Shown here piece by piece: positions 1 through 5,016 of a DNA stretch of 6,179 nucleotides; position 1 is the first letter of the stretch, and each line of letters opens with the position of its first letter. A program made the translations under genes and the position numbers. The stretch is from Acidobacteriota bacterium (GTDB lineage: Bacteria > Acidobacteriota > Terriglobia > Terriglobales > Acidobacteriaceae): contig QIAS01000236.1 of NCBI GenBank assembly GCA_003225615.1, forward strand, positions 3,481-9,659, written 5' to 3'. Under the pieces are notes generated by a model, which was not told the origin of the DNA, did not search any database, and saw only the letters and a list, made by a program, of their open reading frames with translations.

Positions 1-1
1 C

Positions 2-610
2 GATGTTCCCGAAGAATTCGTCGGCGTCGTCATGGAGCAACTCGGTACCCGCAAAGGCGAAGTTCTCAACATGCACAACCACGGCTACGGCCGAGTGCGC
101 ATCGAGTTTCGTGTTCCCAGCCGAGGCTTGATCGGATTACGCAGCCAGTTGCTGACCGACACCCGCGGCACGATCGTGATGAATTCTTTGTTCGATGGCT
201 ACACGGAATGGCAGGGAGAAATCCCGCACCGTCTCACCGGAGCGCTGGTGGCCGACCGTCCCGGGGTCACTACCTCTTACGCATTGTGGAATTTGCAGGA
301 GCGCGGAGAACTTTTTGTCGGCCCCGGCGTCGAAGTTTACGAAGGCATGATCATCGGCGAGAATGCCAAGGACAACGATCTTGACGTCAACGTAGTGCGC
401 GAAAAGAAGCTCACTAATATGCGCGCTTCCACCGCCGACGAGGCGATCCGCCTGGTTCCGTTCCGGCAGCTAAATTTGGAACAGGCTATCGAATTCATTG
501 CCGACGACGAGTTCGTGGAGGTCACACCGAAGTCGCTGCGCCTTCGCAAGAAAACTTTGCAAGCGAATAAGCGAAAAAAGAGCGCGATGGCTACTGTGGA
601 AGAATCGTGA
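2..610 (+). CDS. typA: Translational GTPase TypA/BipA, C-terminal part (5' end outside window)
   Basis: This is the last 202 residues of the ribosome-associated GTPase TypA/BipA, a translation factor of the EF-G/LepA superfamily that acts in the cytoplasm in ribosome assembly and stress or cold adaptation (family knowledge). The frame is open from base 2, so the gene enters from the left; the GTPase domain is not in the window. Visible family signatures are [19 protein letters not shown] (EF-G domain V-like to BipA C-terminal domain), the pieces GALVADRPG and [16 protein letters not shown], then [23 protein letters not shown] and the terminal [20 protein letters not shown]. The end is a basic tail, then ES and TGA. 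The remainder is full and undisturbed. It converges on the minus-strand operon that ends at 707. Identification is very secure; only the N-terminal half cannot be assessed. Confidence 0.97.
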   Translation, partial: DVPEEFVGVVMEQLGTRKGEVLNMHNHGYGRVRIEFRVPSRGLIGLRSQLLTDTRGTIVMNSLFDGYTEWQGEIPHRLTGALVADRPGVTTSYALWNLQERGELFVGPGVEVYEGMIIGENAKDNDLDVNVVREKKLTNMRASTADEAIRLVPFRQLNLEQAIEFIADDEFVEVTPKSLRLRKKTLQANKRKKSAMATVEES

Positions 611-679
611 GACTAGAACTCATTACTCATATCATGGACAAGCAAGGAGGCGTCCATTGCCTTGCCAGGCAGGGGTGAT

Positions 680-714
680 CGCAGAATTGCGAAGGCAGGA
701 ACGCAATTACTGCG
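680..714. terminator. Hairpin between convergent genes, likely shared terminator
   Basis: CGCAGAATTGCG (680-691) pairs with CGCAATT-A-CTGCG (702-714). This gives a 12-bp stem with one bulged A at 709 and a 10-nt loop. It lies about 70 nt after the typA stop and includes the stop codon (707-709) of the minus-strand membrane gene, so it can act for both directions. There is no strong T-run on either side, so termination efficiency is uncertain. Confidence 0.5.
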
Positions 715-1373
715 TTGATTGCCCGAATTTTAGCCTCTTCTGAGCCAGTCTTTGAAGCAGTGCTCCAACTGAATAGGCGATTGACAGGTACAACCAAGTT
801 GAGGTGCCCAACTGGTCGCGATTTTGCGGGTATGGCACGGATCCAAAAAAGTGAATCAGTGCTTCCGACCATGTTGTTTGGTTAGACGACTTCCAATCCA
901 CGAGTGGATATAGCATGTAAGCGGCGGGCAGAATCCAGGCCCAGTAGCGATATGAGCCACGAAACCGCAAGTAGCTGAGATATCCAACAACTAGCCCGAC
1001 TAAAATCGGGACGGGGTAATAAGGCGTCAGCACGAAATGGATTCTGGCCGCTCGGCTCACAAATTCTCGACTCGAATATGTGAAGAACCCAGCCGTTATT
1101 GCTACACCGAGAGTTGCTATCAGCGTATTCAGAAGCCATAGGCCTGCCTACCCACTTTGCTCGAACCAAGTAAGCCGTACAACTCGACAGCGAATGCGGG
1201 ATTGCGTCACCATCAATGTCAACTCTGTTCGACACGACAAGGTTCCGTCGACGAAGCTCGTCAGCCAGCGCGCGCTGCGCTGTTTCAAGAAGTGAGCCGG
1301 GATCGGCTGCTAGTACCAGGAGTTCATGGTCAGTCTTGGATGAATAGACGTGTGCTTGGGGTTCGAGTAGCAC
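707..1373 (-). pseudogene. Polytopic membrane protein, frameshifted near 1150
   Basis: Two minus-strand frames together make one plausible protein of about 220 residues. The first half starts at GTG 1373 (GGAG about 14 nt upstream) and carries SKTDHELLVLAADPGSL and a following ALADELRRR segment. I recognise this soluble N-terminal helical motif from acidobacterial membrane proteins. It then runs out of family-like sequence near AKWVG. The +1-shifted frame continues with the hydrophobic stretch LWLLNTLIATLGVAIT, then HFVLTPYYPVPILVGLVVG, YRYWAWILPAAYMLYPL and a last segment YLSIAYSVGALLQR, ending TAA at 707-709. That gives roughly four membrane helices. The hydrophobic reading extends upstream of the only start in its own frame (GTG 1060) to a stop at 1148-1150, so the two halves were one gene. 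One extra base (or two missing) around 1145-1155 explains the break. It is third in a minus-strand operon, 9 nt after the cyclotransferase-like gene. Function is unknown; a sequencing error is as possible as true decay. Confidence 0.65.
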
Positions 1374-1382
1374 ACCGACAAG

Positions 1383-1940
1383 CTAGGCTCCATGGTTCCA
1401 CGCTGTCAAGAGTTCCGTTTCATTGCGGCACCTCGGTTGACGAAATGAGTCATTCTGCATCAACCACGTCGGTCGGCAATTTATGCCATAGGTTCTACAG
1501 CCGTTCCGATCGTTACGGTGCTTGGAGTAATCCCCGGAGGGCAGCGGCGGAGTCGCTCCGGGAGGGCGGTTGTAGGCGTACATCCAGCAAAAAAGTTTTT
1601 TTCCGTTCTGAAGCTTTACCAAACATCTCTTTCGAACGAAAAGGCTGCCCTGCGGACGACTGCGGTCAAATCCTTCGTATTCGTCAAGCCGAGTCAAAAC
1701 TTCAGGATCGTCCGGAAGTTCGAAAACCTGTCCGATGACTTGAGGTCCGTTCCGGCGGAGGACCGCTCCGGGATAGTCGCCCAAATCATAAAGCCGGCCG
1801 CGCACGGAGCCTTTGCCCACGCGCCGTAGACGTCTCACCGTGGGCGCGATCTCGGCGGGCGCGTGGCGCGGCTGCAGCGTGCCATAAGAAAAAAGGTAGC
1901 GCTTGGCGGTTTTCGTTTTACGTGGTTTCGCTTTACTCAT
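1383..1940 (-). CDS. Gamma-glutamylcyclotransferase-like (AIG2/GGCT fold) protein
   Basis: The protein has 185 residues. It belongs to the gamma-glutamylcyclotransferase/AIG2-like family, small cytosolic enzymes that release 5-oxoproline from gamma-glutamyl amines or peptides. The exact substrate here cannot be told. Diagnostic features are the N-terminal YLFSYGTLQ strand and loop (residues 15-23, YGTL at 19-22), GRLYDLGDYPG (48-58), VIGQVFEL (68-75) and LDEYEG (85-90), whose second Glu (E89) is the expected catalytic acid. A late strand CWMYAYNRP and the typical closing motif LPSGDY follow (up to about 139). The remaining ~45 residues do not look like the family and contain three Cys; the ancestral stop may have been lost. 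ATG 1940 lies inside the end of the upstream gene (8-nt ATGAGTAA overlap), which implies translational coupling. It is the middle gene of a three-gene operon. Family call is strong, substrate unknown. Confidence 0.88.
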   Translation of the reverse strand: MSKAKPRKTKTAKRYLFSYGTLQPRHAPAEIAPTVRRLRRVGKGSVRGRLYDLGDYPGAVLRRNGPQVIGQVFELPDDPEVLTRLDEYEGFDRSRPQGSLFVRKRCLVKLQNGKKLFCWMYAYNRPPGATPPLPSGDYSKHRNDRNGCRTYGINCRPTWLMQNDSFRQPRCRNETELLTAWNHGA

Positions 1941-2361
1941 CGAACAATTGTTTTCTCAGGTTTTCGTAGCCTTTGGCGGGATTGCGGATATAAGCGGCCG
2001 CCTCCGGATGTTTCTTCAAACATCCCAGATAATAGCTGAAGAGCGCTTCCACGTCCCGCCGCGACAGTTGTTTAGATGATTGCAGGTAAGCCATGAACTC
2101 GAAGAAATTCAGATAATCGGTCCAAGCCGCCGACTCCTTCGCAACCAACTCGGAAACATGCGGGTCGCCGAGGTCGCAATCGAGCAGGTCGCGAACCTGT
2201 TTGAGTTCCTCTTTCTCATAAAAACGCGAGTACAAGCTCTCAGCCCAGCGAGCACGCTCGCGTCGGGAGTTGTTGCGGTATACCCACAACGCCCAGAACG
2301 CCGCGGTAATACCGGCAATCGAGGAAGCCGCCTGGATCACTCTCACAACGTCGAGGGACAT
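1933..2361 (-). CDS. Hypothetical membrane-anchored protein, first gene of minus-strand operon
   Basis: This is a protein of 142 residues when started at ATG 2361. A TTG at 2409 would add 16 polar residues but would remove the divergent promoter space and overlap the opposite gene, so ATG is preferred; a short AGG lies just upstream. Residues ~8-26 (IQAASSIAGITAAFWALWVY) form one membrane helix, followed by a basic RRERARW stop-transfer segment, so the remaining ~110 residues are probably cytoplasmic. That part is helical and rich in aromatic and charged residues (SLYSRFYEKEELKQVRDLLD, then LNFFEFMAYLQSS and VEALFSYYLGCLKKHP). The pattern resembles uncharacterised single-TM bacterial proteins with an N-terminal anchor and an all-helical domain. 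I cannot assign a function. Its stop TAA (1933-1935) overlaps the start of the cyclotransferase-like gene. Confidence 0.8.
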   Translation of the reverse strand: MSLDVVRVIQAASSIAGITAAFWALWVYRNNSRRERARWAESLYSRFYEKEELKQVRDLLDCDLGDPHVSELVAKESAAWTDYLNFFEFMAYLQSSKQLSRRDVEALFSYYLGCLKKHPEAAAYIRNPAKGYENLRKQLFDE

Positions 2362-2400
2362 ACCTGCGGATTGTATACTTCTCTTATACGCAGAAATGTT
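2362..2400. promoter_or_regulatory. Divergent promoter region between minus operon and zinc-ribbon/ldh pair
   Basis: Only 39 bp separate the two divergent starts. The core holds GTATAC...TATAC arms (2373-2377 and 2385-2389) around CTTCTCT. On the + strand TATACT (2374-2379) is a 5/6 match to a -10 box and would give a ~15-nt leader. On the minus strand TATACA or TATAAG could serve the other direction. No convincing -35 boxes are visible and no strong Shine-Dalgarno precedes ATG 2401. Confidence 0.4.
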
Positions 2401-2613
2401 ATGAAGCAAGGAACCGAATCACCGCCGCAGCTGCTACTTATTCCCTGCAGTTGCGGCACTACATTTGCAGTTCCAGAGCAATACGACCAGCACGGCGGCC
2501 AGCTGAGCCGCTACCTGATCTGTCCGGGTTGTGGCAAGAGGCATGACCCGCGCAACCGGCTCCTGCATCTTGGCTATCAGCGCGAAGGATATTGGAAGGT
2601 GGATGGTTGCTAG
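2401..2613 (+). CDS. Small zinc-ribbon protein (70 aa)
   Basis: A small protein with a CxC-x22-CxxC metal-binding pattern: CSCG with Cys16 and Cys18, and CPGCGK with Cys41 and Cys44. The four cysteines would bind one zinc ion in a zinc-ribbon/rubredoxin-like knuckle arrangement. The spacer holds VPEQYDQHGGQLSRYLICP, and the C-terminal part is basic and aromatic (KRHDPRNRLLHLGYQREGYW). The sequence resembles stand-alone cytosolic zinc-ribbon proteins of unknown role, where an FAVPEQY-like segment often follows CSCG. ATG 2401 is chosen because the open frame upstream of it belongs to the antisense of the opposite gene and shows no family signal. It ends 9 nt before the lactate dehydrogenase, so the two are likely co-transcribed. 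A regulatory or folding role next to ldh is only a guess. Confidence 0.75.
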   Translation: MKQGTESPPQLLLIPCSCGTTFAVPEQYDQHGGQLSRYLICPGCGKRHDPRNRLLHLGYQREGYWKVDGC

Positions 2614-2618
2614 CAACC
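2605..2618. repeat. Perfect 14-bp palindrome over the zinc-ribbon stop codon
   Basis: GGTTGCTAGCAACC is fully self-complementary. It spans the last codon and TAG stop of the zinc-ribbon gene and ends 4 nt before the ldh ATG. With no loop it is more likely a protein-binding dyad or chance than a terminator; as RNA it could cover the ldh ribosome entry region, which lacks a clear Shine-Dalgarno. Confidence 0.45.
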
Positions 2619-2622
2619 GAAA

Positions 2623-3594
2623 ATGCCTGATCAACAGGAAAAGCAAAATTCTCCGCCCACCCGTGTCGCTGTCGTGGGCACCGGCAATGTCGGTGCGACC
2701 TTCGCCTACGCTCTGCTGCTGAGTGGTTGGGCTGCTGAGATCGTGCTGATCGATGTGAACCGCGCTAAGGCCGAAGGTGAGGCGATGGACCTCAACCACG
2801 CCGTCCCATTCGCCCATCCTACACACGTATGGGCAGGAGATTTCGCCGATTGTGCCGGTGCTACCGTTACTGTGCTGGCCGCGGGAGCCAACACCAAGGC
2901 AGGGGAGTCGCGGCTCTCGCCAGCCATGAAGAACACCGAGATCTGGCGGGATATCGTTCCTAAAATTGTTAAACACAACCCTCAAGGCATTCTGCTCATT
3001 GCTACCAATCCGGTCGATGTGCTCACGTACGCGGGCTGGAAGTTCTCTGGCCTGCCGTCTAAGCGTGTCATAGGGTCTGGCACGATCCTTGACACCTCCC
3101 GCTTCCGTTACCTGCTCAGCCAGCATTTCCGCGTAGACGCCAAAAGCGTTCATGCCTACATCATCGGCGAGCATGGCGACAGCGAAGTGCCGGTATGGTC
3201 ACTGGCTAATATAGCCGGCATGCGCCTGCCGGAATTCTGCCGGGTACAAGGCATCCCGTATGATCCTAGAGCCATGGAGGAGATTTTTCTGCAAACGCGA
3301 GATGCCGCCTACCGCATCATCGAGCGCAAAGGCGCAACCTACTACGCAGTTGCCGCCGGCCTCATGCGCATCACCCAGGCAATCTTGCGCGATCAGAGAA
3401 CCGTCCTCTCTGTTTCGAGCCTCAAGCAGGATTATTACGGGATCTCGGATGTCTGTTTCAGCCTGCCTACCGTGATCGATCGCAACGGGATGGAGGAGGT
3501 ATTCCGTATCGAGCTCAATGAAGAAGAAGTCGGGAAGTTGCGCCATTCCGCCGAGATACTTAAAGGGACGATTGCAAAACTAAATCTGGCATAG
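2623..3594 (+). CDS. ldh: L-lactate dehydrogenase (NAD-dependent), with atypical specificity residue
   Basis: The 323-residue protein is a full-length member of the LDH/MDH family, which interconverts pyruvate and L-lactate with NADH in the cytosol. The Rossmann motif is GTGNVG (19-24), and Asp44 at the end of strand 2 selects NAD. Conserved residues in classical LDH numbering are Arg109 (R97), Asn140 (N129, in ATNPVDVLT), Asp168 and Arg171 (D157 and R160 in GSGTILDTSRFR), His195 (H184 in GEHGDSEVPVWS) and Thr246 (T239). Arg173 and His188, the fructose-1,6-bisphosphate contacts of allosteric bacterial LDHs, are present as R162 and H177, so FBP activation is plausible. The oddity is AGANTKAGESR: Thr91 replaces the usual Gln102 of LDH (Arg in MDH), and the following loop reads LSPAMKN. 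Pyruvate specificity is therefore inferred from overall similarity. ATG 2623 has no clear Shine-Dalgarno and probably depends on coupling to the zinc-ribbon gene 9 nt upstream. Confidence 0.93.
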   Translation: MPDQQEKQNSPPTRVAVVGTGNVGATFAYALLLSGWAAEIVLIDVNRAKAEGEAMDLNHAVPFAHPTHVWAGDFADCAGATVTVLAAGANTKAGESRLSPAMKNTEIWRDIVPKIVKHNPQGILLIATNPVDVLTYAGWKFSGLPSKRVIGSGTILDTSRFRYLLSQHFRVDAKSVHAYIIGEHGDSEVPVWSLANIAGMRLPEFCRVQGIPYDPRAMEEIFLQTRDAAYRIIERKGATYYAVAAGLMRITQAILRDQRTVLSVSSLKQDYYGISDVCFSLPTVIDRNGMEEVFRIELNEEEVGKLRHSAEILKGTIAKLNLA

Positions 3595-3631
3595 CGTATT
3601 ACCTGAATCTCAAGCCCAGCTCTGCTTCGCG

Positions 3632-3673
3632 TTGTAAGCGATACTTCGCGTACTTAGCGCTTACAAGCTTTTT
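3632..3673 (+). terminator. Intrinsic terminator after ldh
   Basis: TTGTAAGCG (3632-3640) and CGCTTACAA (3658-3666) form a perfect 9-bp stem with a 17-nt loop. After GC a run of five T follows (3669-3673). It lies 37 nt past the ldh stop and ends the zinc-ribbon/ldh transcript. Confidence 0.75.
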
Positions 3674-3926
3674 ACGGCAAATGACGCAAAGTCTTCGCAA
3701 GAGCGCGAAAAAATCGACTAACGAAATTACCTTTCCCATTTTGATACTCTTGCTTTGCGCTGCCAGCCGCAAAATCATAAGGATAAGGATGCAGACCTGC
3801 TATACTTTCAGCCGCGTTTGACTGTTCGCCTGATCCGGCTCGATCGAGGGCAGCTTCCCGGCTGTCTGTCTGTTGTGCCCGCCGAAAGTCAGCCCACACT
3901 CAAATAGCTCACTTAGGGGCATCTGT
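3674..3926 (+). promoter_or_regulatory. Promoter and leader region of the RRM gene
   Basis: This ~250-nt gap has no credible coding frame. A -10-like TATACT sits at 3801-3806, but no good -35 lies 16-18 bp upstream. If used, it gives a leader of ~115 nt. The leader contains the palindrome CTCGATCGAG (3839-3848) and complementary CAGC/GCTG arms just after it, then a purine-rich AGGGG (3915-3919) 7 nt before the GTG start. Long leaders are common for cold-regulated RNA-binding protein genes, but nothing here proves such control. Confidence 0.35.
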
Positions 3927-4247
3927 GTGAAAAACATTTTCGTTGGGAACCTTGATTTCAATACCAATGAGGACGAATTGCGCCGGCTATTCGAGGCTTA
4001 CGGTCAGGTGGATCGCGTCAGCATCATGACTGACCGGGATACAGGCCGCTCGCGTGGTTTCGGTTTTGTAGAAATGGCAAACGCCGAAGACGGCGACAAG
4101 GCGATAGCAGCGTTGAACGGCACGCAGGTGGGAGGCCGCACGTTGAATGTAAACGAAGCCCGTCCCAAACCGGAGCGCGGAGCCAGCGGCGGCGGCCGCG
4201 GTCGGGAGCGCGGAGGACGCGGTGGTGGCGGCGGCGGACGCTGGTAG
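3927..4247 (+). CDS. Single-RRM RNA-binding protein with Gly/Arg-rich tail
   Basis: The protein has 106 residues and one RNA recognition motif covering residues 2-79. RNP2 is IFVGNL (4-9) and RNP1 is RGFGFVEM (43-50). The RNA-stacking aromatics Phe5, Phe45 and Phe47 are present, as are the DRDTGRSRGFGF loop and the closing GRTLNVNEARP. Residues 84-106 form an RGG-like tail rich in Gly and Arg that ends RW. This is the architecture of the bacterial/cyanobacterial Rbp group: cytosolic single-strand RNA binders, often cold-inducible and probably acting as RNA chaperones. GTG 3927 is chosen because AGGGG lies 7 nt upstream and the RRM begins immediately (VKNIFVGNL). The ATG further left at 3873 would add 18 residues without family resemblance. 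It is probably monocistronic, with terminator-like structures before and after it. Confidence 0.92.
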   Translation: MKNIFVGNLDFNTNEDELRRLFEAYGQVDRVSIMTDRDTGRSRGFGFVEMANAEDGDKAIAALNGTQVGGRTLNVNEARPKPERGASGGGRGRERGGRGGGGGGRW

Positions 4248-4255
4248 TTGCGTCC
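4236..4255 (+). terminator. Weak hairpin spanning the RRM gene stop codon
   Basis: GGACGC (4236-4241) and GCGTCC (4250-4255) form a perfect 6-bp stem with an 8-nt loop containing the TAG stop (4245-4247). A pyrimidine-rich stretch follows, but not a T-run. It could attenuate or stabilise the mRNA end; as an intrinsic terminator it is weak. Confidence 0.3.
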
Positions 4256-4319
4256 CCAATCTTTCCCTGAGTTCTGTTTTTGAATCCCAGTCGTGCGCAA
4301 GAACTAAACTGCCCAGCGA

Positions 4320-4348
4320 TTGCTGGTGCTGCGCCCACGATGTAAACT
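4320..4348 (+). promoter_or_regulatory. Candidate promoter of tRNA-Arg
   Basis: TTGCTG (4320-4325), a 17-bp spacer and TAAACT (4343-4348) lie 14 nt before the mature tRNA 5' end. Spacing and position fit a sigma-70 type promoter, but both boxes are imperfect (3/6 and 4/6). Initiation would fall a few bases before the tRNA. Confidence 0.4.
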
Positions 4349-4362
4349 GAATCGATCGAAGC

Positions 4363-4439
4363 GCGCCCGTAGCTCAGCTGGATAGAGCGATTGCCTCCGG
4401 AGCAATAGGTCGGGAGTTCGAATCTCTCCGGGCGCGCCA
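4363..4439 (+). tRNA. tRNA-Arg, anticodon CCG
   Basis: A complete 77-nt cloverleaf. The acceptor stem is GCGCCCG (4363-4369) with CGGGCGC (4429-4435), then discriminator G and an encoded CCA (4437-4439). The D stem is GCTC/GAGC (4372-4375, 4385-4388). The anticodon stem ATTGC/GCAAT (4390-4394, 4402-4406) closes loop CTCCGGA with CCG at 4397-4399, reading CGG codons. The variable loop is short, and the T arm GGGAG/CTCTC with loop TTCGAAT lies at 4412-4428. All stems pair, with one G-U in the T stem. The gene served as the integration site of an element whose recombinase remnant follows directly on the opposite strand; the tRNA itself is intact. Confidence 0.97.
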
Positions 4440-4440
4440 G

Positions 4441-4664
4441 ATTTCTCCTTTTACTTCAGTCACTTTCCGGCGTTTAAACGTCGAACGCAATTGTGGCGAT
4501 TTGGCAGTGTGCCCAGAATTGTGCCCACCCAGCCTCGACAATGCCGCGAGTACGGTGTCTTCGGAGGGGTGAACGTATCGACTGGAAATCGCGATTCTGT
4601 GCCCAGCGATCCGCGCCCAGGGCAAGCAAGGGCGGGGTAGCCGTCAGATACCTCTAGTGTCGTG
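4441..4664 (-). pseudogene. Remnant of a tyrosine recombinase/phage-type integrase C-terminus
   Basis: One minus-strand frame keeps the end of a tyrosine recombinase catalytic domain. Box II appears as LHDTRG (His codon 4662-4664, Arg codon 4653-4655). The GH box is ARIAGHRIAI (His codon 4599-4601). The nucleophile box is SSRYVHPS with Tyr at 4575-4577, followed by EDTVLAALSRLGGHNSGH. A TGA at 4644-4646 interrupts the frame between HDTR and GH. That segment is also about five residues shorter than in intact relatives I can recall, and nothing recognisable of the N-terminal or core-binding domains lies upstream. The gene is therefore dead. The frame stays open to the left through the tRNA to 4374, giving the RDSNSRP string typical of back-translated tRNA 3' halves, so its original end is unclear. 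Position and orientation fit an integrase next to its att site in tRNA-Arg. Confidence 0.72.
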
Positions 4665-4702
4665 CAGCGCGTGTCCCCTGCCATCGAGCACATCTGTGCC
4701 CA
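4508..4702. repeat. Four exact copies of octamer TGTGCCCA
   Basis: Copies lie at 4508-4515, 4520-4527, 4598-4605 and 4695-4702, all in the same orientation. Three of them encode Gly-His (GGG CAC) in the recombinase frame; the fourth is out of that codon phase. On the minus strand copies three and four share CTGGGCACAGA (11 nt). They may be arm-type sites of the lost element or an effect of repeated GH codons. Confidence 0.6.
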
Positions 4703-5016
4703 GGATAGCCGCAAATCGGTTCACAACATTCCCGTAACTCGGCAGCAGCGAGGCGTAAGGCTGTCGGCGAGATACCGAAACATACAGCGATCAGCACGAC
4801 GCCCACGATGAGGGATCGAGCGTTCTTGCAGATAGACGCTGTCGGTAGATACTCTCGGAGGCATTGCCCCCGGTCAAAGAGTTCATTTCCCGAAATATTT
4901 TGACTCTGGTTGACATAAATAAATCTTCCCGTAGGCGGACGTTTGAATAATAATATCGAACTTTTCGCGGCCGGTCAGAAACGGAAGCGTTGGGTTTCGG
5001 CACCCTTCGAGAAACC
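4703..5016 (+). promoter_or_regulatory. Gene-free region upstream of the LacI-family gene, possible control sites
   Basis: About 310 bp hold no open frame that looks like protein. The right half is AT-rich. TTGAC occurs twice with 10-bp spacing (4900-4904, 4910-4914; the second is TTGACA, a perfect -35 box) and once inverted as GTCAA (4873-4877). No good -10 follows TTGACA at 16-18 bp. GTTTGA (4941-4946) and TCGAAC (4956-4961) make an imperfect dyad around an ATAATAATA core that could bind the regulator itself. The left half may contain further decayed element sequence. Confidence 0.35.

Noticed and set aside
1157..1738. Long + strand open frame (193 codons)
   Set aside because: It is antisense to the cyclotransferase-like and membrane protein genes, its composition is unlike a folded protein and no motif is visible.
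2434..3174. Long minus-strand open frame (246 codons) opposite ldh
   Set aside because: It is the antisense shadow of the zinc-ribbon gene and of the strongly conserved ldh coding sequence.
4004..4338. Minus-strand frames rich in Pro and Arg opposite the RRM gene
   Set aside because: Low-complexity antisense of the Gly/Arg-rich tail codons.
4374..4440. RDSNSRPIAPEAIALSS as a real protein end
   Set aside because: This is the tRNA-Arg gene translated backwards, a well-known annotation artefact, although the recombinase frame does stay open through it.
4460..4714. Second minus-strand frame over the integrase remnant as a separate gene
   Set aside because: The recombinase motifs lie in the other frame and this one shows none.
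4703..4900. Minus-strand frame with a hydrophobic LIVGVVLIAVCFGI stretch and ALRLAAAELRE
   Set aside because: It is about 50 codons from a GTG, has no ribosome-binding site or recognisable homology, and may be decayed element sequence; not enough to call a gene.
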